Shown piece after piece: positions 14,414-22,312 of a stretch of DNA of 45,930 bases. Each line of letters opens with the position of its first letter. Positions within the stretch are counted from its first letter, which is position 1. The position numbers and the translations under genes were made by a program. The stretch is from Polyangiaceae bacterium (GTDB lineage Bacteria; Myxococcota_A; Polyangia; Polyangiales; Polyangiaceae). Under the pieces are notes generated by a model. The model did not search any database, was not told where the DNA came from, and was given only the letters and a program-made list of their open reading frames with translations. The DNA lies in the NCBI GenBank assembly GCA_025936115.1, contig JAICTZ010000052.1, positions 1 through 45,930 of the forward strand, in the 5' to 3' direction.

Positions 14414-16621
14414 TCAGTCCCGGGGCCGCCCGTTCGTGCTCCCGCCCGCGGCCCCGAACGCCTCGCCGGCAGTACGGTTGGCCGGTGAGTCGAGCGCCGA
14501 AGACGCGCCGAGCGCGGCGGACAGCAGCCCGCCGGCGGAATCAATCACGGGCTCGGCGGCCGCATCGGGCGCAACCGGTAGAATGACGGTGAAGGTCGAG
14601 CCCAGGCCGGGGCGGGTTGCAACGTCGATACGGCCGCCCACTTCGGCGACGACACGCTGGCTGATGGCGAGTCCGAGCCCAGTTCCCTTGTCCTTGGTGG
14701 TGACGAAGGGGACAAATAAGTTCTTCATCACCTGGGGAGCAATGCCCGGTCCTTCGTCCCGGACGGCGATTTCGACGAAAGTAGCCGGCTCACGGCCGCC
14801 GGAATGGCGCTCTTCCCGCTTGCGACTGCTCACGTAGACGGTCCCCCCGAGCCCCATCGCCTGCGACGCGTTGCGGATGAGGTTGATCAAGACTTGGCGT
14901 AGCTGCTCGGCGTCTGCCCGGACGCGGGGCAAATCGGGCGCAAGATCCATGTGTGCGTCCGGTACCTCGGCGCGATCGGAGGCGAGCAGCTTCAGCGTAC
15001 CTTTGACTACCGCGTTCACGTCGATGGCGCCCACATCGCCCTTCGACGGCCGCGCGTAATCGAGCACCGAGCCGACGACCCGGTCGAGCCGCTCCACCTC
15101 CTCGAGGATGATGCCGAGAAATTCGCGCTCGGGCGCGCCGAGGTGCTCGGCGCTCTGTGCGTCACCGAGTAGCTGGGCGGCGCCCTTGATGGCACCGAGC
15201 GGATTTTTGATCTCGTGCGCGAGACCTGCGGCCATCTGCCCCAGGACCGCCAGCCGATCGCGCTCCTGCATGCGCCGATACTGCTTGGAGTTCTCCATCA
15301 CGACGCCAATCTGAACGGCGAGTGGCTCGAGCACGGCCAAGTCGTCGGGCGGGAACGCGTCGCGCGCGCGATCGTCGATCACGAGCAAGAGCCCGCGGAG
15401 CTCGCGATCCTCACCGCGAATCGCGAGCACGGCCCCTTGCTTGAACGGGCCGAACACGTCCGACGCGGCGACCAAGCGCTCGTCGGCCGCGGCTTCTCTC
15501 CGCTGGCCCGAGCGGCGGCGTTCCACGATGCGCAGCGCCACTTCCTCGAGCGAGACGCTCGGCGTGTGCTCGAGCCGCTCGAGCAGCGGCCCTGCCGTCG
15601 CGACCTCGATGCGGGCCGGCGCCGGCGGACCGAACGAAGCCGCGAGCGCGAAATCGGAGCCGCCCGGGTCGCGCAGGTAGAGGGCGGCGCCGGTCGCGCG
15701 CCGTGAGCCCTCGAGCGCCGCCATCACGATCTCCTGCATTTCACCGGGCTGAAGCACGTGCAAGAGGCGAGCGCGCGCGCGCGACACCGAGCGCTCGAGA
15801 TCGACGCGCTCGCGCAGAAAAACGCGACTCACGTAACCCTCGGCGCGCTCGCGCAGCGGCTCGAACAGCACCAAAATCACGATCGCCGCGAGGATGGCGC
15901 CGAGGTACATCACCTCGAAGCCGCCGAAGAGCACGACGAAGACGTAGAAGATGCCGGCGAGCGAAAACGCGAGCGCCGTCGAGACGAGCAGCTTCACGAG
16001 CACGTCGTAGAGATCGACGAGCCGTTCGCGGATCAGCGACTCGGAGAGCACGAACAGGAACACGATCGCGAGCACGGCGCTCACGGGCGGCAGCGGCGCG
16101 CCGATGAACCACAAGAAGTCGGCGAGGCTGAAGGAAGCGGCGAGCGCTCCGATCAGCACGAGGAAGCGAATGCGGCGCTGCACTGCGCGCGAACCGCTGC
16201 GCTCGCCACGACGCCACAAAGACCAAAGCCCCGCCGCGATGAAGCCGAAGACGTAAATGAAGACGGCACTTCGCACGATGCCGTTCGAGTGCTGCGTGAG
16301 CACGAAGACGAGCATCGGGATGCCGACGCCGAGCGTCACGCGCGGCAAAGACGACGGCCGCTCCGTCTCCGGCAAAATGGCGCCGAAGAATTGCACCGCG
16401 AACTGCGGCAAGAGCACGGCGAGCACCGACGTGAAGCGAGCCCACAGGTCGCTCCGCACGACGTGATAGAGCCACTGCGCGAGGTACCAGAGCCCGATGT
16501 CCGCCGCGAGGCCTGCAAAGTAAACCTGCGGCCGCCGCACGCGGCCGCGCAGCAAAATCGAAACGGCGATCGTCAGCGCGAGCACGCCGCAGAAGAGCGA
16601 CGTGCGCGTGCGCAGATCCAT
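14414..16621 (-). CDS. Membrane sensor histidine kinase (NtrB-like)
   Basis: A 735-residue kinase. The N-terminal ~250 residues are a bundle of about seven transmembrane helices (histidine-kinase 7TM type). A GAF-like domain follows (~285-445), then the dimerisation domain with phospho-acceptor H469 in LAHEIKNPLGAIKGAAQLL. The ATPase domain has N-box NLIRNASQAM, G1 DEGPGIA and G2 GTGLGLAI. All catalytic boxes are intact. The H-box sequence is of the NtrB/PAS-kinase class, often paired with NtrC-type regulators, but no response regulator lies next to it. It sits downstream of nadD (84 nt) and upstream of the FHA gene. Confidence 0.93.
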   Translation of the reverse strand: MDLRTRTSLFCGVLALTIAVSILLRGRVRRPQVYFAGLAADIGLWYLAQWLYHVVRSDLWARFTSVLAVLLPQFAVQFFGAILPETERPSSLPRVTLGVGIPMLVFVLTQHSNGIVRSAVFIYVFGFIAAGLWSLWRRGERSGSRAVQRRIRFLVLIGALAASFSLADFLWFIGAPLPPVSAVLAIVFLFVLSESLIRERLVDLYDVLVKLLVSTALAFSLAGIFYVFVVLFGGFEVMYLGAILAAIVILVLFEPLRERAEGYVSRVFLRERVDLERSVSRARARLLHVLQPGEMQEIVMAALEGSRRATGAALYLRDPGGSDFALAASFGPPAPARIEVATAGPLLERLEHTPSVSLEEVALRIVERRRSGQRREAAADERLVAASDVFGPFKQGAVLAIRGEDRELRGLLLVIDDRARDAFPPDDLAVLEPLAVQIGVVMENSKQYRRMQERDRLAVLGQMAAGLAHEIKNPLGAIKGAAQLLGDAQSAEHLGAPEREFLGIILEEVERLDRVVGSVLDYARPSKGDVGAIDVNAVVKGTLKLLASDRAEVPDAHMDLAPDLPRVRADAEQLRQVLINLIRNASQAMGLGGTVYVSSRKREERHSGGREPATFVEIAVRDEGPGIAPQVMKNLFVPFVTTKDKGTGLGLAISQRVVAEVGGRIDVATRPGLGSTFTVILPVAPDAAAEPVIDSAGGLLSAALGASSALDSPANRTAGEAFGAAGGSTNGRPRD

Positions 16622-16705
16622 GCGGCGAGATTACCACCACGCGCGCGAACGCGCCGAGGGATCGGCGCTGGGCGAGCGTCGACGGCTCCCGCCCTCGGAC
16701 TGCCG

Positions 16706-17269
16706 TCAGGCGCCGTACAGGCCGCGCTCGGAAATACGCGCCCGCACGCGCTCGGGCACGAGCCAGGCGAGCTCGCGCTCGGCGTCCGGATCGCCGCGGC
16801 GGGCGAGGAGCTCGCGCACGTGCGTCGAGGAAACCTCGGGCAGGAGCGCTGGGCCGAGACCCGGGCGTTCGAAGCCACGGCGCGTGAGCACGAACGGAGG
16901 CGCGAGCTCGCTCACGCGGGCAAAGTCGTGCCAGCGCGCCGTCTCCGGCAGCACGTCGCTGCCGATGACGAGACGCAGCGGCTCGTCGGGGCGGTCGCTC
17001 CGAAGCCGCTCGAGCAAGCGCACGGTGTAGTTCGGGCGCGGCAGCTCGGCTTCGAGCGGCGAAACCTCCACGCGCGGTAGCTCGGCAAAGCACGCGCGGC
17101 AGAGCTCGACGCGCTCCTCGAAGTCGCTCAGAGGCTTCGCGAAGGCGTGGGCGTAGACGGGCGCGACGACGAGGCGCTCGAAGCCGCCGACCCCGAGCAC
17201 GTACGCCGCGGCGAGCAGGTGCGCGACGTGCGGTGGATCGAAGCTGCCGCCGAAGACCGCCGTCGTCAT
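16706..17269 (-). CDS. nadD: Nicotinate-nucleotide adenylyltransferase
   Basis: A 187-residue nucleotidyltransferase that joins nicotinate mononucleotide and ATP to deamido-NAD in NAD synthesis. It has the N-terminal signature GGSFDPPHVAHLL, a variant of the usual HxGH with Ala in place of Gly, and the C-terminal SSTHVRELLARRGD corresponding to the ISSTxIR motif. 'LVIGSDVLPETARWHDF' fits the substrate-binding loop with its conserved 'W..' segment. The length is slightly short but within the family range. It lies 31 nt downstream of ccmB. The usual neighbours rsfS and obgE/proA are absent. Confidence 0.88.
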   Translation of the reverse strand: MTTAVFGGSFDPPHVAHLLAAAYVLGVGGFERLVVAPVYAHAFAKPLSDFEERVELCRACFAELPRVEVSPLEAELPRPNYTVRLLERLRSDRPDEPLRLVIGSDVLPETARWHDFARVSELAPPFVLTRRGFERPGLGPALLPEVSSTHVRELLARRGDPDAERELAWLVPERVRARISERGLYGA

Positions 17270-17300
17270 GAGACCCGGAGGTTCATCGTTAGCGCAAAGC

Positions 17301-18038
17301 TCAGCGCTCGACCAACGTGCCGAAGAGCGCCACGCCGCCCGCGGTGAAAATGACGTCGAACACCGCCATCAAGCGAAAGAAATCGCCGAGCTCGCCGAGC
17401 GGCGTGCCGCCCAAGAGCTCGCGCGTGGCGGCGACGGCCGCGAGCAGCGTCGGCGAAATCAGGGGAAACAGCACGATGGCGAGCAAGAGGTCGCGCGCCG
17501 CCGTGCGCACCGTCATCGAGCCGAAGAGCGTGCCGGCAGCCGCGACGCCAGGCAGCGCCGTGAGCGCGATGCAAGCGAGCCCGAGCCCGTACCGATCGAG
17601 GTCGAGCGAGAAGAAGAGCGCCGTGAGTGGGATCACGACCGCGCTGATGAGCAGAAGAAAAATCAGAATGCCGAGCAGCTTCCCGACGAACAAGGCGCTG
17701 CGCGAGAGCGGCGCCACGAGCAAGCCGTCGAGCGCCCCTTCCTCCCGCTCGCGCTGCCAGGTGCGACCGAGCGCGAGCACGGCGGCGAACGTGATCGACA
17801 GCCAAATCACCCCGGAACCCACGATGCGCGCGGAGTTCGGCCCGCCGAAAAGCGAGAGCGAAGCGAGCACGACCAGGAGCAAAGCAAAAAAGCTGCTCGT
17901 GACGACGACCTCGCCCGTGCGCGCCTCGATGCGCAGGTCCTTGGAGAGCACCAACAGGGCTTGGGACGTCCAACCGGGCAGCCGCCGCGCCTCACCGGCC
18001 GGGCCGCGGCCGCGGGCAGCTTCCTGCATGCCGGGCAT
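17301..18038 (-). CDS. ccmB: Heme exporter protein CcmB (cytochrome c maturation)
   Basis: About 245 residues with six predicted transmembrane helices. The family signature is plain: 'LSKDLRIEARTGEVV' at the N-terminus, 'GSGVIWLSITFAAVLALGRT' and 'REREEGALDGLLVAPLSRSA', which form the ABC-permease coupling region, followed by 'GKLLGILIFLLLISAVVIPL'. CcmB is the permease that works with the ATPase CcmA (and CcmC, CcmD) to load heme onto CcmE. None of these partners is adjacent, which is unusual. The start is uncertain: the ATG at 18038 gives an N-terminal extension of about 30 residues, and internal TTG/GTG codons just before LSKDL are alternatives. Confidence 0.88.
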   Translation of the reverse strand: MPGMQEAARGRGPAGEARRLPGWTSQALLVLSKDLRIEARTGEVVVTSSFFALLLVVLASLSLFGGPNSARIVGSGVIWLSITFAAVLALGRTWQREREEGALDGLLVAPLSRSALFVGKLLGILIFLLLISAVVIPLTALFFSLDLDRYGLGLACIALTALPGVAAAGTLFGSMTVRTAARDLLLAIVLFPLISPTLLAAVAATRELLGGTPLGELGDFFRLMAVFDVIFTAGGVALFGTLVER

Positions 18039-18059
18039 CGTACTATGGTCCGGCCGGCC

Positions 18060-18572
18060 ATGCCTAGCTTCCGTGTCGAGAACGTCTTCGAGTGCAGTGA
18101 GTCGACGTTCTGGGAAAAAGTGTTCTTCGATGCGGAGTACAACCGCCGCCTTTTTTACGACGAATTGCACTTCAGCGAGTGGCGCGAGCTCGAGCACAAG
18201 GACGAGGGCGAGCGCGTGCACCGTTTCGTCAAAGCACAGCCGCCGATGGGCGATCTGCCGGGGCCGCTCAAGGCCGCGATCGGCGACGGCGCGGGCTACG
18301 AGGAGCGCGGCGTGTTCGTGCGCGCGACGCGTCGCTACGATGCGAACGTGCAGCCGAATCGACTCAGCGACAAAGTCACCGTGACGCTCATCTTCCGCAC
18401 CGAACCGCTCGAGGGGCAGCGCTGCCGGCGCATCGTCGACGGTACCGTCGTCGCTCGCGTCTTCCTCATCGGCAGTATGCTCGAGCAACGCATGGTCGAG
18501 GATTTACGGCGCTCCTACGAGAAGAGCGCCGCCTTCACGAACCGTTTCCTGTCCGAAAAGGGCTGGCAGTAA
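18060..18572 (+). CDS. DUF2505 family protein (START/polyketide-cyclase-like fold)
   Basis: About 170 residues. The sequence runs 'FRVENVFECSESTFWEKVFFDAEYNRRLFYDEL', then a beta-rich middle and a long C-terminal helix 'EQRMVEDLRRSYEKSAAFTNRFL', the layout of DUF2505 and related lipid-binding START-like proteins. No catalytic residues are apparent; ligand unknown. The ATG at 18060 is only 21 bp from the divergent ccmB start, so the promoters must overlap coding sequence. The last codons and the stop lie in a perfect 15-bp tandem duplication (18561-18590), giving a second in-frame TAA five codons later. Confidence 0.7.
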   Translation: MPSFRVENVFECSESTFWEKVFFDAEYNRRLFYDELHFSEWRELEHKDEGERVHRFVKAQPPMGDLPGPLKAAIGDGAGYEERGVFVRATRRYDANVQPNRLSDKVTVTLIFRTEPLEGQRCRRIVDGTVVARVFLIGSMLEQRMVEDLRRSYEKSAAFTNRFLSEKGWQ

Positions 18573-18590
18573 GCCGGCTGGCAGTAAGCC
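18561..18590 (+). repeat. Perfect 15-bp tandem duplication across a stop codon
   Basis: GGCTGGCAGTAAGCC occurs twice back to back (18561-18575, 18576-18590). The unit encodes the last three residues Gly-Trp-Gln, the TAA stop and one more codon. It is a multiple of three, so a second in-frame stop follows. Probably replication slippage. Confidence 0.9.
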
Positions 18591-18908
18591 CTAGCCGCGC
18601 GGGCGCTCGAGGGCCTGGAGCCGCTGCTCGTGATTGGAGACGGTCTCGCGGAGCAGCCGATCGCCAAGAAAAGCGTCACGCAGCTCGTGGACGGCACCGA
18701 CGACGTCGACGAGCGCCGTGCTCACGCGCACCTCTGCCTCCACCTGCCGCCGCTCGAGGCGGTCCAGGCGGGTGTTCGACTCGTCGAGCCGCGTGTTCGT
18801 CTTGTCGATGCGGCTATTCAGGCCCGACGCGACTTGGTCGAGGCGCTGGTTGGTCGCGCGGATCTCGTCGCGGATTTCGATGAGGATCTGAGTCGTGAGA
18901 TCGGCCAT
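18591..18908 (-). CDS. Small coiled-coil protein, unknown function
   Basis: A 105-residue hydrophilic protein that is almost all predicted coiled coil. It has seven-residue periodicity in 'RDEIRATNQRLDQVASGLNS', then 'IDKTNTRLDESNTRLDRLERR' and a C-terminal 'LRETVSNHEQRLQALE'. The repeated '(T/S)NxRLD' units resemble phage tail-fibre or cytoskeletal coiled coils. There is no signal peptide or membrane segment. It lies 89 nt downstream of the H1-like gene on the same strand and converges on the DUF2505 gene. The family is not recognised; similar short orphan coiled-coil proteins are frequent in myxobacteria. Confidence 0.7.
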   Translation of the reverse strand: MADLTTQILIEIRDEIRATNQRLDQVASGLNSRIDKTNTRLDESNTRLDRLERRQVEAEVRVSTALVDVVGAVHELRDAFLGDRLLRETVSNHEQRLQALERPRG

Positions 18909-18997
18909 GGGCGTGGGTCGGCCGGCGAGCGAACCGGTTGCTCGATTCTAACCCGCTCGGCCGGGCTCGACCACGCACCCCGTGGGTGCGGCGCGAC

Positions 18998-19495
18998 TCA
19001 CGCCTTCTTGGCGGCGGTCTTCTTCGGCGCCTTGGCCTTTTCGGCGGCGGGCGCTTTGGCCTTCTCGGCCTTGGCTGCGGGCGGCTTCTCGGCCTTCACG
19101 GCAGCCGACTTCTTCGTCTTGGGAGCGCTCGTTTTCGGCGCCTTCGTCGCCGCGGCGGCCGCGCGCTTGCTCGAACGCGAGAGCGACCGGTGCATGTCGA
19201 GCAGTCGCGGCAGCGGGTACTCGCCGAGGCGCGACGCGTAACCCGAGTCCTTCGTCCGCTTGGCGAGCTCGACGATGGAGGCGACGAGCTTGTCACGCGT
19301 ACCGAAGCTCTCCTTGGCTTGCGTGAGGAGGGTGTGGAGGCGAATCAGCTTCGCGTTGGATACCTTGGCCAGGCCCTTGCCGGAGCTCACGCGATCGACC
19401 CACAGGTCCTTCGTGGCGAGCTTCTCGACGGCGGCAACTAGCTTTTCTTTGCTCTCGAAGCGCTCCTTGACGGAGGCTAAAGGCGACTTGCTCAT
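18998..19495 (-). CDS. Histone H1-like protein with duplicated N-terminal domain
   Basis: About 165 residues. The C-terminal third (from residue ~110) is a low-complexity Lys/Ala/Pro tail (KAPKTSAPKTKKSAAVKAEK and similar, ending APKKTAAKKA), like eukaryotic H1 and bacterial H1-like DNA-binding proteins. The N-terminal ~108 residues are two tandem copies of a ~50-residue unit. Copy 1 (8-59) begins SVKERFESKEKLVAAVEKLA; copy 2 (60-108) begins AKESFGTRDKLVASIVELA. Each ends in a similar helix (AKLIRLHTLLT and PRLLDMHRSLS). The ATG at 19495 has a Shine-Dalgarno (GAGGAA). A nucleoid role is inferred from the tail only; the duplicated domain is not one I recognise. Confidence 0.78.
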   Translation of the reverse strand: MSKSPLASVKERFESKEKLVAAVEKLATKDLWVDRVSSGKGLAKVSNAKLIRLHTLLTQAKESFGTRDKLVASIVELAKRTKDSGYASRLGEYPLPRLLDMHRSLSRSSKRAAAAATKAPKTSAPKTKKSAAVKAEKPPAAKAEKAKAPAAEKAKAPKKTAAKKA

Positions 19496-19628
19496 GATGT
19501 TCCTCGACCGGGCGGGCGGCGCCGGGGAGGCCGCTTGTAGCAGCCAGGGAGGGCCGTCGCAAATGCCAGAATGCTGGGCGCGTGGCGCCGGGGGCGCGCG
19601 GGGCCGTTCGGGCGGCCCGAAACACGTC

Positions 19629-19670
19629 GGGAGGTGACGCTTCGCGCGGCCGGTGGTACTCGGCCGCGCC
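19629..19670 (+). promoter_or_regulatory. gltX leader: perfect Shine-Dalgarno separated from ATG by a GC hairpin
   Basis: GGGAGGTGA (19629-19637) matches the 16S anti-Shine-Dalgarno but lies 33 nt before the ATG at 19671. Between them is a perfect 8-bp all-GC stem (19644-19651 with 19662-19669, loop 10 nt) ending one base before the ATG. Folding it removes 26 nt and brings the Shine-Dalgarno to 7 nt from the ATG, an ideal distance. A GTG at 19653 lies in the loop, in frame. A separate hairpin GGGCCG-TTCGGG-CGGCCC lies at 19601-19618. Confidence 0.5.
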
Positions 19671-21098
19671 ATGAAGCCGCGCCTGCGCTTCGCTCCGTCG
19701 CCGAGCGGGTATTTGCACATTGGTGGAGCGCGTACAGCGCTTTTCAACTGGCTCTGGGCCAAAAGCCAGGGCGGAGTCTTCGTGCTCCGCGTCGAGGACA
19801 CCGACCAGGAGCGCTCGAGCATCGAGAGCGTGCGCGCGATCCTCGACGCCTTCGTCTGGCTCGGCATGGACTGGGACGAGGGCCCCGAGGTTGGCGGGCC
19901 TCACGGCCCCTACTTCCAAAGCGAGCGCAAGGCGATCTACCGCGAGCTCGTCGAGGGCCTCATCTCGAAGGGGCACGCGTACCGCTGCTACTGCACCAAA
20001 GAGGAGCTCGACCGCGCGCGCGAGGAGCTCAAGCAGCGAAACCCGAAGGCACAGTTCGTGTATCCCGGGACCTGCCGCAACCGCACGGATCAACCCGACT
20101 TGCCTCACGTCGTGCGCTTCAAATCGCCGCGCGACGGCGTCACCGAGTTCGTCGACAAGGTCTTCGGCCCCATCTCGACACCGAACGCCGCGCAGCAGGA
20201 TTTCGTGCTCGTCCGCACCGACGGCTACCCGCTCTATAACCTCGCGGCGACCATCGACGACCACCTGATGGACATCACGCTCGTCGCGCGCGCCCGCGAT
20301 CACATCGGCAACACGCCCCAGCAACTCCTGATCTACCGCGCGCTCGGCTGGGATCCGCCCGAGTTCGCGCACCTGCCGATGATGCTGTCGCCCAAGGGCG
20401 AAAAGCTCAGCAAACGCCACACCTCCGTCTCAGTTCAGGACTACCGAGACCGCGGCTACCCCGCCGCGGCCGTCTTGAACTACATCGTGCGCTTCGGCTG
20501 GTCCTCGGGTGACCAGGAAATTTTCAGTCGCGACGAGCTCGTGCGGCTCTTCTCCTGGGACCGCGTCAACAAGAGCGACGGCAAATTCGACGACAAGAAG
20601 TTCGCCGACGTGGCGTTCGAGCATCTGAAGCGCGCCGAGCTCACGCCCCTCGAGGAGTACGCGAAGAACGTGCAGCCGTTCCTCGCCGAGCGCGGCCTGA
20701 CGGCGCCGGGACCCAGGACGCTCGCAGCCGCCATCCCGGGTATCCGCGAGCGAGCGCGTACGTACCGGGACGCCGCGGCTGACCTCGACTTTTATTTCCG
20801 GGAGCCGCCCGAGCTCGACGTGAAGGCGCGCGACAAGCTGCTCAACGCCGAGGGCGCCGCCCGACTGGTCGAGCTCGCCGAAACGCTCGCAGGGCGGGAA
20901 GGCTGGAACGCGACGGACCTCGAAGCGGCCGTCCGGGAGTGGTCGGAGGCGCGTGGCTTGGCCGTCAAGGACGTGGCTCAGCCGGCGCGGGTAGCGCTCA
21001 CGGGACGCTCGGCGAGCCCGCCGCTCTTCGAGGTCATGGTGGTACTCGGCAAGGAGCGCTCCCTCGCTCGGCTCCGGCGCGCGCCGAGCCTCGTGTAG
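19671..21098 (+). CDS. gltX: Glutamyl-tRNA synthetase
   Basis: About 475 residues, a class I aminoacyl-tRNA synthetase that charges tRNA-Glu (and in some bacteria tRNA-Gln). The N-terminus 'RFAPSPSGYLHIGGARTALF' carries the HIGH motif as HIGG, and the KMSKS equivalent is 'GEKLSKRHTSVSV'. 'RVEDTDQERS' is the usual Glu-recognition segment. The C-terminal all-helical anticodon domain runs from about residue 330. The ATG at 19671 matches the usual start of the family; GTG at 19653 would add six residues. The leader has a strong Shine-Dalgarno masked or re-spaced by a hairpin. It is followed after 16 nt by a CPBP gene. Confidence 0.96.
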   Translation: MKPRLRFAPSPSGYLHIGGARTALFNWLWAKSQGGVFVLRVEDTDQERSSIESVRAILDAFVWLGMDWDEGPEVGGPHGPYFQSERKAIYRELVEGLISKGHAYRCYCTKEELDRAREELKQRNPKAQFVYPGTCRNRTDQPDLPHVVRFKSPRDGVTEFVDKVFGPISTPNAAQQDFVLVRTDGYPLYNLAATIDDHLMDITLVARARDHIGNTPQQLLIYRALGWDPPEFAHLPMMLSPKGEKLSKRHTSVSVQDYRDRGYPAAAVLNYIVRFGWSSGDQEIFSRDELVRLFSWDRVNKSDGKFDDKKFADVAFEHLKRAELTPLEEYAKNVQPFLAERGLTAPGPRTLAAAIPGIRERARTYRDAAADLDFYFREPPELDVKARDKLLNAEGAARLVELAETLAGREGWNATDLEAAVREWSEARGLAVKDVAQPARVALTGRSASPPLFEVMVVLGKERSLARLRRAPSLV

Positions 21099-21114
21099 GC
21101 TCGCCACCCCGCCG

Positions 21115-22071
21115 ATGACGAGCCCCGTGGTCCCTGCCGCGCTCCCACTCACTCGGCTTGCCGAGCCGTCTTACTTCCAGTCGATTCTCGCCTTCACGCC
21201 CGTGAAGGCGCTCGTGCCGCTGCCCATTCTCGCGGCGCTCGCGCCCGCGGTGTGGTGGTTCTTTCGTGACACCTGGCGCGTGCTCGACGCCGAAGCCGCC
21301 GAAACGCGCTCGCTCGCGGGCGACCGACCCGACTACCGCCCCGCGGTCGCGCTCGTGATCGTCGCCGTCGTGCTCACTCTTCAGGAGTATTACGGCGGGC
21401 GCCAGGTGTACGACACCCTGCTCCGTCCCTGGCTCCACGAGCTCGAGGCTGCTGGACGCCCCTGGCTCAAGACGGCCCAATACGACGAGCTCTACAGCTA
21501 CGCCTGGTGGGCGCTCGCGCGCATCATCGGCTACGTGCTCGTCCCGCTGCCGCTCTGGAAACTGATTTTTCCCCAGGACAGCTTGCTCGACATGGGCCTG
21601 CGCGGCCGCGGGTTTCTGAGCCACCTCTGGATCTACGGGCTCTGTCTCAGCGTCGTGCTGCCCGCCATGCTGCTCGTCGCGAGCCAACCCGATTTCGGGA
21701 CCTACTACCCCTTCTACAAGTCGAGCTCGCGTAGCGTCTCCGACCTCTTGATGTGGGAGGCGATGTACGGCGCGCAGTTCTTCGCGCTGGAGCTATTTTT
21801 CAGGGGATTTTTGCTCGGCGCGCTCCGACGCACCCTGGGGTCGGCGGCGATCTTCGCGATGGCGGTGCCCTACTGCATGATCCACTACGGCAAGCCCTAC
21901 CTCGAGACGAACGGGGCCATCGTGGCGGGCATCGTGCTCGGTTCACTCGCGATGCGAACGCGCAGCATCTACGCCGGGTTTCTCGTGCACATCACCGTCG
22001 CGTTTTCCATGGATTTCCTGGCGCTCTGGCGTCGCGACGCTTTGCCTCACGTCTTCTGGCCGAGCGGGTGA
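21115..22071 (+). CDS. CPBP-family intramembrane protein (Abi/CAAX protease-like)
   Basis: A 318-residue protein with about seven or eight transmembrane helices. The C-terminal half has the three CPBP motifs in order: 'LELFFRG' (E226, R230) for the EExxxR motif, 'YCMIHYGKP' (H257) and 'AGFLVHITVAF' (H292). The first Glu of the EE pair is Leu (L225), so activity may be altered or lost. Family members process prenylated proteins or peptides or act as chaperones. It lies 16 nt after gltX and is probably cotranscribed. The stop sits in a 16-nt near-tandem repeat. Confidence 0.8.
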   Translation: MTSPVVPAALPLTRLAEPSYFQSILAFTPVKALVPLPILAALAPAVWWFFRDTWRVLDAEAAETRSLAGDRPDYRPAVALVIVAVVLTLQEYYGGRQVYDTLLRPWLHELEAAGRPWLKTAQYDELYSYAWWALARIIGYVLVPLPLWKLIFPQDSLLDMGLRGRGFLSHLWIYGLCLSVVLPAMLLVASQPDFGTYYPFYKSSSRSVSDLLMWEAMYGAQFFALELFFRGFLLGALRRTLGSAAIFAMAVPYCMIHYGKPYLETNGAIVAGIVLGSLAMRTRSIYAGFLVHITVAFSMDFLALWRRDALPHVFWPSG

Positions 22072-22096
22072 CGGGACGAACGGGTGACGACGTGAC
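22065..22096 (+). repeat. Near-tandem repeat across the CPBP stop codon
   Basis: CGGGTGACG occurs at 22065-22073 and again at 22081-22089 (16-nt period). The TGA of the first copy is the stop of the CPBP gene, and ACGAA follows in both copies after partly diverged spacers. It resembles the stop-codon duplications at 18561 and 34605 but is less exact. Confidence 0.6.
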
Positions 22097-22101
22097 GAAG
22101 A

Positions 22102-22119
22102 GAGGCGCCGCCGCGCCTC
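22102..22119 (+). terminator. Stem-loop downstream of the CPBP gene
   Basis: A perfect hairpin GAGGCGC-CGCC-GCGCCTC begins 30 nt after the CPBP stop. No T-run follows, so it is at best an atypical terminator or RNA-stabilising structure. The rest of 22072-22312 holds no gene; a TATAGT box at 22200-22205 without a clear -35 is the only promoter-like feature before speA. Confidence 0.3.
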
Positions 22120-22312
22120 ACGCCTGGCGCCGCCCCGAGCGGCGACGAACCCGTCCTCGGCGCGCGTCGGATCGGCGTCGCCTCGCGCCCGAGATCCGCT
22201 ATAGTCCGTCCGCGCATTCGCGCGTCCCTCCGATACCGGCGAGCGCACCCAGGCGTCTGCCATTTCTAGCGAACGACTAGGACCCTCTTTGACGATTCAC
22301 GGCGGCAAACTC

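Noticed and set aside
21943..22263. 106-residue minus-strand frame in the speA upstream gap
   Set aside because: Arg/Ala-rich, overlaps the CPBP gene antisense, and has no Shine-Dalgarno or motif.
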